Source: Microbacterium flavescens
GTDB lineage: Bacteria > Actinomycetota > Actinomycetes > Actinomycetales > Microbacteriaceae
NCBI RefSeq assembly: GCF_018588945.1
Contig: NZ_JAFIWA010000001.1
Coordinates: 372,001-436,000 of the forward strand
Direction of reading: 5' to 3'
Length of the DNA stretch: 64,000 bases
Shown: positions 1-8,727 of the stretch, piece after piece
Position numbering within the stretch: position 1 is the first letter of the stretch
Layout of the letters: every line of letters starts with the position of its first letter
Notes under the pieces: model-generated
Databases searched by the model: none
What the model was told of the DNA's origin: nothing
The model's input: only the letters and a program-made list of their open reading frames with translations
Made by a program: the position numbers and the translations under genes

Positions 1-285
1 GCGCTTCAACCGTCGCTGCTCCTCTTCGACGAGCCGACGAGCGCCCTCGACTCCGAGCTGGTCGGCGAGGTCCTGCTCGTGCTGAAGGAGCTGGCCGAGG
101 AGGGGTGGACCATGGCGATCGTGACCCACGAGCTCGCCTTCGCCCGGCAGGTCGCCGACGAGGTGCTCTTCTTCGACGACGGCGTGATCCTGGAGCGCGG
201 CGCCCCCAAGGACCTCTTCACGAACCCGCAGCACGAGCGCACGCGCCGGTTCATCGACCGCATCCTCCGCCCCTTCGACGACTGA
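1..285 (+). CDS. Amino-acid ABC transporter ATP-binding protein, 3' end only
   Basis: This is the C-terminal 94 residues of an ABC ATPase whose start lies before the window. The reading frame opens with a Walker B and D-loop (LLLFDEPTSALDSE), followed by the switch histidine in VTHELAFARQVAD and the short C-terminal tail NPQHERTRRFIDRIL. This tail is typical of the polar amino-acid (GlnQ/HisP) importer class, which powers uptake together with a membrane permease and a binding protein; these should lie upstream. It ends 12 bases before the convergent acylphosphatase gene. The amino-acid substrate cannot be told from this fragment. Confidence 0.9.
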   Translation, partial: ALQPSLLLFDEPTSALDSELVGEVLLVLKELAEEGWTMAIVTHELAFARQVADEVLFFDDGVILERGAPKDLFTNPQHERTRRFIDRILRPFDD

Positions 286-297
286 CGTCCTCGCGGG

Positions 298-573
298 TCA
301 GGCGGTCGGGCGGACCTCGAAGGTCGCATCGCCGGAGGGCGCGGCATCCGTCACCGTCGCTTCCGTGACCCGCGACCCGGGCGGGCCTTCGGCCATCCAC
401 GCGAGCACCTCGTCGATGCTGTCGTCGGATCCCTCGATCTCGGCCTCGACGGAGCCGTCCCTGCGGTTGCGCACCCATCCGGCGACGCCCGCCTCGCGGG
501 CGACCATGCGCAGCGTGTAGCGATACCCGACGCCCTGCACCTCGCCGCGCACGACCACGTGAACGCGCTTCAT
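298..573 (-). CDS. acyP: Acylphosphatase
   Basis: The 91-residue product has the full length of acylphosphatase, a small cytosolic enzyme that hydrolyses carboxyl-phosphate bonds such as those of acetyl phosphate or 1,3-bisphosphoglycerate. The signature VRGEVQGVGYR carries the phosphate-binding loop and catalytic Arg18, and GWVRNRRDGSVE carries the catalytic Asn36. The open frame continues far upstream, but the family N-terminus fits the ATG at 573; a second ATG lies three codons earlier. The gene diverges from the DUF1801 gene. Confidence 0.93.
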   Translation of the reverse strand: MKRVHVVVRGEVQGVGYRYTLRMVAREAGVAGWVRNRRDGSVEAEIEGSDDSIDEVLAWMAEGPPGSRVTEATVTDAAPSGDATFEVRPTA

Positions 574-633
574 GCCTCCCATCGTGCCGTGCTCGGGGTG
601 CCCATCGCGACCCGTCGATGACAAGATGCCTGC

Positions 634-987
634 ATGGGAACCGTCGACGACCTGCTCGCCCAGCTCGATCCCGCCGACCGCGACGCCGTCGCCCACGTCT
701 ACGGCCTTGCGCGCGAGGTGGTGCCCGAGGCGGAGCAGGGCCTCGGCTATGGGATGCCGGCGCTCGTCTACCGTGGCAAGCCGTTGATCTCGGTGATGCG
801 GGCGAAGAAGCACATCGGGGTCTACCCGTTCAGTCCCGAGGCTGTGGGCTCCGTCGCCGATGCGCTCGCCGATCACCCCGGCATCGGGCTCGACAAGGGC
901 ACGATCCGGTTCCAGCCCGAGCATCCGCTCCCCGACGAGGTCGTGCGGGCACTCGTCACCGCGCGGCGCGAGCAGATCGAGCGCTGA
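634..987 (+). CDS. DUF1801 (YdhG-like) family protein
   Basis: The 117-residue product matches the DUF1801/YdhG type of small cytosolic protein. Seen are the helical N-terminus, the central GYGMPALVYRGKPLISVMRAKKHIGVYPFSP strand region (here quoted only by its ends, GYGMPAL and HIGVYPFSP), and the DKGTIRFQPEHPLPDEVV tail. Relatives have been linked to iron handling in Bacillus, but the biochemical role is unsettled. The start is the ATG at 634, six bases after CAAGAT, so it may be leaderless. The gene is divergent from acyP and convergent with lysE. Confidence 0.85.
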   Translation: MGTVDDLLAQLDPADRDAVAHVYGLAREVVPEAEQGLGYGMPALVYRGKPLISVMRAKKHIGVYPFSPEAVGSVADALADHPGIGLDKGTIRFQPEHPLPDEVVRALVTARREQIER

Positions 988-1001
988 CGACCGCCACCGG
1001 C

Positions 1002-1655
1002 TCAGTGGGGGAGGACCAGGCTCACTCCGAGGCCGATCATGACGACCGCGATCACCGCGTCGAGGATGCGCCACGCGCGTGGCGTCGAGAGCCACCGCCC
1101 GAGGTAGCGCGCGCCGAACGCGAGGCCGAAGAACCAGACCACGCTGGCCGACATGGCTCCTGCGGCGAACAGCCAGCGCTGGTCGCCGTGCGTGCTGGCG
1201 ACGGTGCCGAGCAGGAAGACCGTGTCGAGGTAAACGTGAGGGTTGAGCCACGTCAGCGCCAGGCACGTGAGCACCACCGGCATCAGCCGGGTGCGAGTGG
1301 CGGTGCCGGCGCCGCGGTGGGCGCCGTGTGCGATCGGGCCGGCGTCAGCCGATGCATCCAGTCCCTGATCCGAACCCCGCCACGCACGCCGGGCAGCCAG
1401 CAGTCCGTAGCAGACGAGGAACGCCGCGCCGGCCCAGCGCACGACGTCGACGAGCCAGGGCACGGCGCCCAGCACGAGGCCGACGCCCGACACCCCGAGT
1501 GCGATGAGGAGAGCATCGGATGCCGCGCAGATCGCCGCGACGACGAAGACGTGCTCGCGCCGCAGCCCCTGGCGCAGCACGAAGAGATTCTGCGCGCCGA
1601 TCGCGACGATGAGGGAGAGGCCGAGGCCGAAGCCGGCGAGAACTGAAGTGAGCAC
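1002..1655 (-). CDS. lysE: LysE/ArgO family basic amino-acid exporter
   Basis: This 217-residue membrane protein has about six hydrophobic segments and the LysE/ArgO signature near the N-terminus (GAQNLFVLRQGLRREHV), plus LTWLNPHVYLDT in the middle. The family exports L-lysine and L-arginine and prevents toxic accumulation. It is divergent from a LysG/ArgP-type activator, the classic arrangement in which basic amino acids sensed by the regulator switch on the exporter. The GTG start sits six bases after a TAGCGT box, so the transcript is probably leaderless. Arg or Lys preference cannot be read from sequence. Confidence 0.93.
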   Translation of the reverse strand: MLTSVLAGFGLGLSLIVAIGAQNLFVLRQGLRREHVFVVAAICAASDALLIALGVSGVGLVLGAVPWLVDVVRWAGAAFLVCYGLLAARRAWRGSDQGLDASADAGPIAHGAHRGAGTATRTRLMPVVLTCLALTWLNPHVYLDTVFLLGTVASTHGDQRWLFAAGAMSASVVWFFGLAFGARYLGRWLSTPRAWRILDAVIAVVMIGLGVSLVLPH

Positions 1656-1661
1656 GCTTCG

Positions 1662-1667
1662 ACGCTA
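1662..1667 (-). promoter_or_regulatory. lysE -10 box, leaderless start
   Basis: TAGCGT on the minus strand ends six bases before the lysE GTG, so transcription should begin at or next to the start codon. LysG would be expected to bind upstream, toward 1670-1712. Confidence 0.6.
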
Positions 1668-1712
1668 AGCCGAGGTGTTGATTCAGTCCAGCTCATCATT
1701 ATTCAGGTGCAT

Positions 1713-1718
1713 TAGCCT
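1713..1718 (+). promoter_or_regulatory. lysG -10 box
   Basis: TAGCCT lies eight bases before the ATG at 1727 and five before an in-frame TTG at 1724. It marks a short or absent leader for the regulator gene and lies about 50 bases from the divergent lysE box. Confidence 0.5.
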
Positions 1719-1726
1719 GACTGTTG

Positions 1727-2620
1727 ATGAGAATCCCGTTCGAACTCACCGAGACCGTCGCCGCCGTGGTGGACGAAGGGACCTTGGATGCGGCGGCCCG
1801 CCGCCTGCACATCACGCCGTCGGCCGTGAGCCAGCGCATCAAGACGCTCGAGGAGCAACTCGGCCGCGTCGTCCTGGTGCGATCCAAGCCGGCTCGTGCG
1901 ACCGAGGCGGGTGCCGCGATCGTCCGGCTGGCCCGCCAGGCGGCGCTGCTCGAGCACGACACGCTCGCCGAGCTCGGCGCCGACCCGCATGCCGGCGCTC
2001 GCACGTCCGTGCCGCTGGCGGTCAATGCCGACTCGCTGGCCACGTGGTTCCTCGAACCGCTCGCGCGCCTGTCGCAGCGGCATCCGGTCGTCTTCGAGCT
2101 TCATCGCGACGATCAGGACTTCACTGCCGCGCTGCTGGAGTCGGGTACCGTCATGGGAGCCGTCACCTCGAGGGCGACGCCGGTGGCGGGATGCCGCGTC
2201 AGCGGCCTGGGTGCCATGCGATACGAGGCGGTGGCGACGCCCGGCTTCGTCGAGCGCTGGCTGGGCGGAGACCGTCGCGACGCGCTCGAGTCCGCGCCCG
2301 TCGTCGACTTCGATCGCCGCGACGATCTGCAGAACGACTGGCTGGCGTCGGAGGGCGTCGATCCGTCGCTGCCGCCGCGCCACTATGTGCCGGCATCGAA
2401 CGACTTCGCCACGTCGGTGCGGCTCGGGCTCGGCTGGGCGCTGCTGCCGACCTTCCAGTCGCGAGAGCCGCTCGAGAGCGGCGAGCTGGTGCAGCTCGGC
2501 GGCAGCCCCGTCGACGTGCCGCTGCACTGGCAGCAGTGGAACCTGCGCTCGCCGCTCCTCGACGCCATCGCCGACGAGATCGTGGCCGAGGGCCGGCGCG
2601 TCCTGCGGCCTGCGCCCTGA
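1727..2620 (+). CDS. lysG: LysR-family activator of lysE (LysG/ArgP type)
   Basis: The 297-residue protein has an N-terminal LysR winged helix (LDAAARRLHITPSAVSQRIKTLE) and a C-terminal periplasmic-binding-like effector domain, the usual LysR length. The form DAAARRLHITPSAVSQRI is close to ArgP/IciA/LysG, and the gene faces lysE, so it is inferred to activate the exporter when basic amino acids rise. The start could be the ATG at 1727 or the TTG just before it. It is followed by an intergenic inverted repeat, not by another gene on the same strand. Confidence 0.92.
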   Translation: MRIPFELTETVAAVVDEGTLDAAARRLHITPSAVSQRIKTLEEQLGRVVLVRSKPARATEAGAAIVRLARQAALLEHDTLAELGADPHAGARTSVPLAVNADSLATWFLEPLARLSQRHPVVFELHRDDQDFTAALLESGTVMGAVTSRATPVAGCRVSGLGAMRYEAVATPGFVERWLGGDRRDALESAPVVDFDRRDDLQNDWLASEGVDPSLPPRHYVPASNDFATSVRLGLGWALLPTFQSREPLESGELVQLGGSPVDVPLHWQQWNLRSPLLDAIADEIVAEGRRVLRPAP

Positions 2621-2660
2621 CCGCCCCTCCCCGCCCCTCCCCTCCCCGCCCGCACCTGGG

Positions 2661-2722
2661 GTTGACCGTCCAGGACATGCCGCGGGCGGGCGGCGCGACG
2701 CGGCGTGTCCTGGACACTCAAC
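2661..2722. repeat. Dispersed inverted repeat, family A (copy 1)
   Basis: The left arm GTTGACCGTCCAGGACATG and the right arm ending TCCTGGACACTCAAC are inverted copies, with about 20 of 23 positions matching, around a GC-rich centre. Two more copies lie at 13011-13073 and 13120-13184. It lies between the convergent lysG and oxidoreductase genes and may also act as a terminator. Confidence 0.8.
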
Positions 2723-2770
2723 CGAGAGGGGGAGGGCGTCGAGCCGCCGAGCCGCCAGGCGGGGTGCGGG

Positions 2771-3727
2771 TCAGTCGTCGCTGACGCGCAGGACGATCTT
2801 GCCGCGGGTGTGGCCCTCTTCGAGCATGCGGTGCGCGGCGGCGGCCTCGTCGAGCGCGAAGACCCGGTCGATGTACACCTGCACGGCGCCGGAGTCGAGC
2901 AGACGCGCGATCGTCGAGAGCGAGCCTCCGTCGGGGATGACCTTGTAGCTCGTCGCCCGCACGCCGGCGGCGTCGGCCGCTTCGGCGTATTCGGGCCAGG
3001 ACCCGGTCGGCACCACGACGTACAGCCCGCCGGGACGCAGCACCTGCAGGGATCGGTCGCCGGTGCTCGCGTGCACGTTGCCGATGAGGTCGATCACGAC
3101 GTCGACGTCGCCGACGACCTCCTCGAACCGGGTCGTGGTGTGGTCGATGACCACGGCCGCGCCCAGCTCGCGCAGCCACGCGGCGTTGCGGCCCGAAGCG
3201 GTCGCCGTCACGTGCGCGCCGAAGTACGCGGCGAACTGGACGGCGAAGTGCCCGACGCCGCCGCTGCCGGCGTGGATCAGGATGCGCTGGCCCTCGTGCG
3301 CACGCGCCGTCTCGACGACGAGTCCCCATGCGGTGAGGGCGGCCAGGGGAACCCCCGCCGCCTCGACATGCGACAGCGAGGCAGGCTTGCGCGCCACCGA
3401 GAGGGACGGAACCACGGCGTACTCGGCGTAGGTCCCACCGGAGCGCGGGAACGCGGTCATCCCGAAGACGGGGGTGCCTGGGGGGAGCGGGTGGGCTTCG
3501 TACGGGCTCTTGACCACGATGCCGCTGAAGTCGAAGCCGATGGTCGAGGGGAAGGAGGGGATCTGCGCTGAGACTCCGGCGCCGGCACGTGTCTTCGCGT
3601 CGATGGGGTTGACGCCCGCCGCCACCACGCGCACGAGCAGCTCGCTGATGACGGGCGACGGCACGGGCATCCGCGCGGTGCGCAGCGTGTCGGCGTCTCC
3701 TGGTGCGTCGAAGACGACCGCGTTCAT
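2771..3727 (-). CDS. NADP-dependent quinone-oxidoreductase-like alcohol dehydrogenase family protein
   Basis: The 318-residue product is a medium-chain dehydrogenase/reductase: an N-terminal GroES-like domain (VVAAGVNPIDAKTRAG, TIGFDFSGIVV) followed by a Rossmann fold (AGSGGVGHFAVQFAAYFGA). It lacks the cysteine-rich structural zinc lobe, which places it with quinone reductases rather than zinc alcohol dehydrogenases. Such enzymes reduce quinones or activated alkenes with NADPH; the natural substrate is unknown. The family start fits the ATG at 3727. An in-frame ATG at 3802 has a better ribosome site (GGAAGGGGG, six bases away) and would add 25 residues. Confidence 0.85.
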   Translation of the reverse strand: MNAVVFDAPGDADTLRTARMPVPSPVISELLVRVVAAGVNPIDAKTRAGAGVSAQIPSFPSTIGFDFSGIVVKSPYEAHPLPPGTPVFGMTAFPRSGGTYAEYAVVPSLSVARKPASLSHVEAAGVPLAALTAWGLVVETARAHEGQRILIHAGSGGVGHFAVQFAAYFGAHVTATASGRNAAWLRELGAAVVIDHTTTRFEEVVGDVDVVIDLIGNVHASTGDRSLQVLRPGGLYVVVPTGSWPEYAEAADAAGVRATSYKVIPDGGSLSTIARLLDSGAVQVYIDRVFALDEAAAAHRMLEEGHTRGKIVLRVSDD

Positions 3728-3929
3728 GACGTCGGGCGGCGGGGCCACGGCCACCCGCCCGACGTCGGAGGCTGAGGCTGATCGCAGCGGCCGGAATCTC
3801 ATCGGACGCCCCCTTCCGCGCACATCGTCGTCGGCAGCACTCGCGGCCGCGTCACGCCAGTCAACCGCGAGATTGTCTCGCCCGTGTTACGCGGGTGCTA
3901 CCGCGCAGAGAAGCCGCCGGCCGGCGGGG

Positions 3930-4415
3930 TCAGGACGAGCCGGCCTCGGGCGATTCGCCGGCGGTCAGCGCGTGCAGCAGGCGCGAGAGATTGCGGATGT
4001 CGTCGATGTCCCACTCCTCGAGCGAGTCGACCAGTGTCCGCTCCTGCGGGGCGCGGGCCGCGGCGAGGCGCGTCAGCCCCTCGGGCGTCGGCGACAGCAG
4101 GCTCGAGCGTCCGTCGTCGGGGTCGGGCGTGCGCTCGATGAGCCCCAGCTGCTCGAGCTCGCGCACCGTGCGGCTGATCTGTCCCTTGTCGGCCATGAGG
4201 CTCTCGGCGAGGGCCGACAGGGTGATCGACTCTCGCCGGACGATCGTCGTGAACACCTTGTACGCGCCCGGCAGCATGCCGGGACTCACACGACCGGCGT
4301 TCTCGGAGATGATGCGCCGGAACCGGTTGATCAGTTCGCCGAACTCCGCCTCGAGGGCGCGCACCGCTTCGGTGCGCGCCTCTCGGGTGTCTTCGGCGGC
4401 CATCGTGATCGACAT
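3930..4415 (-). CDS. MarR family transcriptional regulator
   Basis: The 161-residue protein is a typical MarR winged-helix dimer: a helical N-terminus, a recognition region (LSALAESLMADKGQISRTVREL) and a wing with the DPDDGRSS motif. Its ATG overlaps the TAA stop of the upstream DHA2 exporter by one base, so the two are translationally coupled and co-transcribed from the promoter near 6235-6264. It is inferred to repress that promoter and release it when the exporter's substrate binds. The ligand is unknown. Confidence 0.93.
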   Translation of the reverse strand: MSITMAAEDTREARTEAVRALEAEFGELINRFRRIISENAGRVSPGMLPGAYKVFTTIVRRESITLSALAESLMADKGQISRTVRELEQLGLIERTPDPDDGRSSLLSPTPEGLTRLAAARAPQERTLVDSLEEWDIDDIRNLSRLLHALTAGESPEAGSS

Positions 4416-6151
4416 TAGCGGTGGTGAGCGGATGCCTCGTCCGCAGGTGCCGGGGTGGATTCGGCGGAGCCGCGGGTCGAGGCATCCGCTCCCTCCTCCG
4501 ACGCGGTCGCCTGCAGCCTCGACATGCCCTCGGCGGTCGAGACCGTCGCGAGGTCGGCCTCGCTCGCGGCCACGCGCTCGCTCGTCGTCATGCGGTTGAG
4601 GGGCTTGTTGGGCAGGAAGATGATCGCGATGAGGCTGATCACGGCCAGCGGCACGGCGATCAGGAACGAGTGGGCGATGGCCTGGGCGTAGATGTCCTCG
4701 ACGATCACGCGGATCGACTCCGGCAGTGCGGACACCTGCGGGATGGTGCCCGACTGGAGCTGCTCGCCGATGGCCGCGCCCTTCTCGCCGAGCTTTGCGA
4801 GGGCCGCGCCGATGTCGTCCTTGCGCGAGCTGAACAGGTCGGTCGCCGAGGTGGCCAGTGCCGCGCCCATCACCGAGACGCCGATGGTGCCGCCGAGACT
4901 GCGGAAGAACGTGACTCCCGAGCTCGCGACGCCGATCTCACTCGGCTTCGCGGTGTTCTGCACGATGAGCACCAGGTTCTGCATGGTCATGCCGACGCCC
5001 GCGCCGAGCAGGAACATGTACAGCGAGACGAGCACGAAGTCGGTGTCGTAGTGGATCGTCGACAGCATGAACGATCCGGCGATCAGCAGGACGCCGCCGA
5101 CGATGAGGTACGGCTTCCAGTGGCCGTGACGGGTCACGAGGCCTCCGATGACGATGGAGGCGATCAGCAGACCCGCGATCATCGGGATCGTCATGAGGCC
5201 AGCCTCGGTCGGGGTGGCCCCGCGCGCCAGCTGCATGTACTGGCTGAGGAACACCGACGTGCCGAACATCGCGATGCCGATCGAGATCGACGCGACGACG
5301 GCGAGCGTGAAGGTTCGGTCGCGGAACAGCGTGAGCGGGACGAGCGGCTCCTTCGAGCGCAGCTCGACGATGATGAACGCGACGGTGGCCAGCAGTGCGC
5401 CGCCGACCATGAGGATGGTCTCGGTGCTCCACCAGTCGTAGTCCTTGCCGGCGTTGGTGATCCAGATGAGCAGCAGCGAGGCGGCCGTCGAGAGCAGCAC
5501 GATGCCGACGTAGTCGATGCGCGCCTTCGTCTTCGGACGCACCGGCAGGTGCAGCGTGCGCTGAAGCATGATCAGCGCGGCAGCGGCGAACGGCAAAGCG
5601 ATGAAGAAGTTCCAGCGCCAGTCGATGGTGTCGGTGATGAAGCCGCCGAGGAGAGGACCGCCGACGGTGGCGACCGCCATCACGGCGCCGAAAAGGCCCA
5701 TGTACCGACCGCGCTCACGCGGGCTGATGATGTCGGCCATGATGATCTGGCTGAGCGCGGCCAGGCCGCCTGCGCCGATGCCCTGGACCGCACGGAAGGC
5801 GATGAGCGTGCCGGGATCCTGCGAGAAGCCCGCGGCGGCGGTCGCCAGGACGAAGATCACGATCGCGATCTGGATCAGCAGCTTGCGATTGAAGAGGTCG
5901 GCGAGCTTGCCCCAGACCGGAGTCGAGATCGCCGTGGTGAGGAGGGTCGCCGTGATGACCCACGTGAATGCCGCCTGGTCCCCGCCGAGGTCGTGGACGA
6001 TGACCGGCAGCGACGTGGAGACGACCGTCGAGGCGAGCATCGAGACGAACATGCCGAGCAGCAGGCCCGTGAGCGCCTGCAGCACACGGCGGTGCTGACG
6101 CTTGTCGGCGGCCGCGGCGTCCGGATCGGTCGCGATAGGGGAAGAGGCCAT
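4415..6151 (-). CDS. DHA2-family (EmrB/QacA) MFS drug exporter
   Basis: This 578-residue protein has about 14 hydrophobic segments and the DHA2 motifs of the loop between segments 2 and 3 (GKLADLFNRK) and of segment 5 (GPLLGGFITDTIDWRWNF). The family expels amphipathic drugs or toxic metabolites in exchange for protons. The last 60 residues form a hydrophilic tail rich in Ala, Ser, Thr and Glu. It is the first gene of a pair with the MarR regulator. Substrate specificity cannot be predicted. Confidence 0.93.
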   Translation of the reverse strand: MASSPIATDPDAAAADKRQHRRVLQALTGLLLGMFVSMLASTVVSTSLPVIVHDLGGDQAAFTWVITATLLTTAISTPVWGKLADLFNRKLLIQIAIVIFVLATAAAGFSQDPGTLIAFRAVQGIGAGGLAALSQIIMADIISPRERGRYMGLFGAVMAVATVGGPLLGGFITDTIDWRWNFFIALPFAAAALIMLQRTLHLPVRPKTKARIDYVGIVLLSTAASLLLIWITNAGKDYDWWSTETILMVGGALLATVAFIIVELRSKEPLVPLTLFRDRTFTLAVVASISIGIAMFGTSVFLSQYMQLARGATPTEAGLMTIPMIAGLLIASIVIGGLVTRHGHWKPYLIVGGVLLIAGSFMLSTIHYDTDFVLVSLYMFLLGAGVGMTMQNLVLIVQNTAKPSEIGVASSGVTFFRSLGGTIGVSVMGAALATSATDLFSSRKDDIGAALAKLGEKGAAIGEQLQSGTIPQVSALPESIRVIVEDIYAQAIAHSFLIAVPLAVISLIAIIFLPNKPLNRMTTSERVAASEADLATVSTAEGMSRLQATASEEGADASTRGSAESTPAPADEASAHHR

Positions 6152-6204
6152 GAGTGTCTTTCGTCAGGAGTGGAGTGAGGGTGCGGCGACGATGACGCGG
6201 ATGA

Positions 6205-6265
6205 TTGACTGAGGTCAACAGTTGAAGAATGTCAACTATATCTATAATCGTTGATCTGAGTCAAC
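6205..6265 (-). promoter_or_regulatory. Promoter of DHA2-marR operon covered by TCAAC/GTTGA half-sites
   Basis: On the minus strand a -35 TTGACT (6264-6259) and a -10 TATAGT (6240-6235) are 18 bases apart. Five TCAAC or GTTGA half-sites lie across and just downstream of it, including the palindrome TCAACAGTTGA at 6215-6225, TTGAC-N4-GTCAA at 6205-6218, and paired half-sites at 6231-6236, 6250-6255 and 6260-6265. Binding here by the MarR protein would block polymerase. Confidence 0.8.
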
Positions 6266-6284
6266 TATTCCCGAAGGGTCGCCC

Positions 6285-8648
6285 TCATTCGTTGGGCAGG
6301 CGACTTCCCGGCTCACGCCCAGGCGGCGGCGACGGGGCGGGCCCCGGATCGGACGCGGCGGGAATCGCTCGCCGGCACGCGACGCCCGGATCGACGACGA
6401 CCGTCTCGCCGAAGTGCCGGATGGACAGCGCCGGCCCCTCGCTCAGCCGATACGTCGCGGCATCCGGCTCGACATCGACGCGGAGAGTCCGGCCGGTCAC
6501 GCGGACGCCGAACGACAGCGCCGTCATCGGCGGCGAGAGGCGCGGTGCGAACGACAGCCCCTCGGCGCCCTCGCGCATGCCGCCGAATCCGCAGACCAGC
6601 GCACTCCACACGCCGGCGACCGCAGCGATGTGAAGCCCGTCGTCCGTGTTCGCGTGCAGGTCGTCGAGATCGAGCCTCGCGGCCTCGTCGAGATACGCCA
6701 TCGCGAGGGGCAGATGGCCGATCCGCGCGGCGACGACGGCTTGCGAGGATGCCGAGAGCGACGAGTCCCGGACGGTGAGCGGCTCGTAGTAGGCGAACGC
6801 CCGCTCGGTCTCCTCGGGGGTGAACGCCTCGGGCGCGAACTGGAGCGCGAGCACGAGGTCCGCCTGCTTCACCACCTGCTTGCGGTAGAGATCGAAATAC
6901 GGGAAGTGATCGGCGAGCGGATACTGGTCGGGCGATGTGCCGTCGAAATCCCACCGCTGGAGATCGGTGAAGCCGGCCGACTGCTGGTGCACGCGTCTCC
7001 TCACATCCACCGGGATGTGGATGCTCGACGCAGCCGTGGCCCAGCCCGCCATCTCCTCCGCGCCGACACCGAGGGTGCGAGCCTCGTCGGGATGCCGCTG
7101 CGCGACGTCCACCGCGGCCCGCAGGTTCTTCTGCGCCATCAGGTTCGTGAAGACGTTGTCGTTGACCAGGGCGGTGTACTCGTCCGGACCGGTCACGCCG
7201 TCGATGTGGAAGACAGCCCGCTCGTCCCACCTGCCGAGCGCGATCCAGAGGCGGGCGGTCTCGATGAGGAGCTCGGCACCCGCCTCGCGTTCGAAGTCGC
7301 CATCGCCCGTGGCCCGCACATAGCGGACCACGGCATCGGCGATGTCGGCGTTGATGTGGAACGCGACGGTTCCGGCCGGCCAGTACCCGGAGCACTCCCG
7401 CCCGTCGATCGTCCGCCACGGGAAGGCGGCTCCGGCCAGGTGCAGCTGCACCGCCCGATCGCGCGCATGCCCCAGAGTCGCGTGGCGCCACCGCAGCGCC
7501 TCGCGTGCGGCGGCGGGGACGGTGTAGGTCAGCACCGGCAGCACGAAGGCCTCGGCATCCCAGAACGCATGGCCTTCGTACCCGGACCCGGTGAGGCCCT
7601 TGCCCGGGATGGGACGCCGGTCGGCGCGGGCGGCGGACTGCAGCACCTCGAAGAGCGAGAAGCGCGCCGCCTGCTGGAGCCGCGCGGAGCCCTCGATGCG
7701 GACGTCGGCACACGCCCAGAACTCATCGAGGTACTCCCGCTGCTCGCGCGCCAGCCCCTCCCAGCCAACCTCGACCGCCGTCGCGACCGCCGCCTCCGCG
7801 CGGTCGCGCAGCGCGGACTCCGCCACGGCATCCGCCGCCTCATGTCCGACGAACTTGAGCAGCCGGATGCTGTCTCCCGGCTCCAGTCGTGTGCGCACCG
7901 TCGCACGCGCCAGGTCGGGCGAGGCATCCGTCGATGACTCCCACGGCGCGGTCGAGGTGACCCGATGATCCATGGTGACGGCCATCGCGACGCCGCTCCG
8001 GCGCGTGCGATGGATCAGGGTCGCCGTCGAACCGTCGACGACATGGGTGACCCCCTCCAGCGGTCGCTCGAGCGCGCTCATGACGCGTGGATCAGGGTGG
8101 ACCTCGGGCGTCGGCACGTTCGCGACGATCTCGGACAGCAGCGTCAGCTCGGCGGGCCCGTCGACGGCAGTGACCTCATAGCGGACGGCGGCGACCGAGC
8201 GTCGGGTGAAGGACACCAGACGCTCCGAGGTGATCTCCACTGTGCGCCCGGCGGGTGAGGTCCACCGCATGCGTCGGGAGAGGATCCCGGTCTGGAAGTC
8301 GAGGAACTGCTCGTGCTCGTGCAGTCGACCCGTGCGGATGTCGAGGGCCTCATCGTCGACGAGCAGCCGGATGATCTTGCCGTCGGGCACGCTGATCAGG
8401 GTCTGCCCATGCTCCGGATAGCCGTAGCCGTCTTCGGCGTACGGCATCGGATGCTCCTCGAAGACTCCGTTCACGAAGCTGCCGGCCGCCCCGCACGGGT
8501 CGCCCTCGTCGAGGGATCCCCGCCATCCGATGTGCCCGTTGGAGAGCGCGAGAAGCGACTCCCGGTGGGCGAGGCCCGCCTCCTCCCATCCGGTCCACCC
8601 GATGCCCCACGGGGTGATGTCGACGTCCGGCGTGGAGTGGGATGTCAT
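6285..8648 (-). CDS. Glycoside hydrolase family 65 protein (kojibiose/maltose/trehalose phosphorylase type)
   Basis: The 787-residue protein has the GH65 layout: an N-terminal beta-sandwich domain, a linker, an (alpha/alpha)6 barrel from about residue 310 (motifs GYEGHAFWDAEAFVLP, TGPDEYTALVNDNVFTN) and a small C-terminal beta domain. Glu490 in TGPDEY is the expected catalytic acid. Family members phosphorolyse an alpha-linked disaccharide to beta-glucose 1-phosphate and a sugar. The usual partner beta-phosphoglucomutase is not next to it, so the disaccharide cannot be inferred. The ATG at 8648 is preferred over one six codons upstream; the C-terminal tail is proline-rich. Confidence 0.9.
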   Translation of the reverse strand: MTSHSTPDVDITPWGIGWTGWEEAGLAHRESLLALSNGHIGWRGSLDEGDPCGAAGSFVNGVFEEHPMPYAEDGYGYPEHGQTLISVPDGKIIRLLVDDEALDIRTGRLHEHEQFLDFQTGILSRRMRWTSPAGRTVEITSERLVSFTRRSVAAVRYEVTAVDGPAELTLLSEIVANVPTPEVHPDPRVMSALERPLEGVTHVVDGSTATLIHRTRRSGVAMAVTMDHRVTSTAPWESSTDASPDLARATVRTRLEPGDSIRLLKFVGHEAADAVAESALRDRAEAAVATAVEVGWEGLAREQREYLDEFWACADVRIEGSARLQQAARFSLFEVLQSAARADRRPIPGKGLTGSGYEGHAFWDAEAFVLPVLTYTVPAAAREALRWRHATLGHARDRAVQLHLAGAAFPWRTIDGRECSGYWPAGTVAFHINADIADAVVRYVRATGDGDFEREAGAELLIETARLWIALGRWDERAVFHIDGVTGPDEYTALVNDNVFTNLMAQKNLRAAVDVAQRHPDEARTLGVGAEEMAGWATAASSIHIPVDVRRRVHQQSAGFTDLQRWDFDGTSPDQYPLADHFPYFDLYRKQVVKQADLVLALQFAPEAFTPEETERAFAYYEPLTVRDSSLSASSQAVVAARIGHLPLAMAYLDEAARLDLDDLHANTDDGLHIAAVAGVWSALVCGFGGMREGAEGLSFAPRLSPPMTALSFGVRVTGRTLRVDVEPDAATYRLSEGPALSIRHFGETVVVDPGVACRRAIPAASDPGPAPSPPPGREPGSRLPNE

Positions 8649-8727
8649 CGCGCCATTGTCGAACAAGCCGAGATCGACGCCGAAGGCCTTGCGCCCGGGT
8701 CGCGCAATCGGTAGGCGGGACTCGCGC

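Noticed and set aside
4421..6178. A 585-codon plus-strand open frame opposite the DHA2 exporter
   Set aside because: The translation is Arg/Asp/His-rich with no recognisable domain, while the other strand encodes a clear 14-segment transporter.
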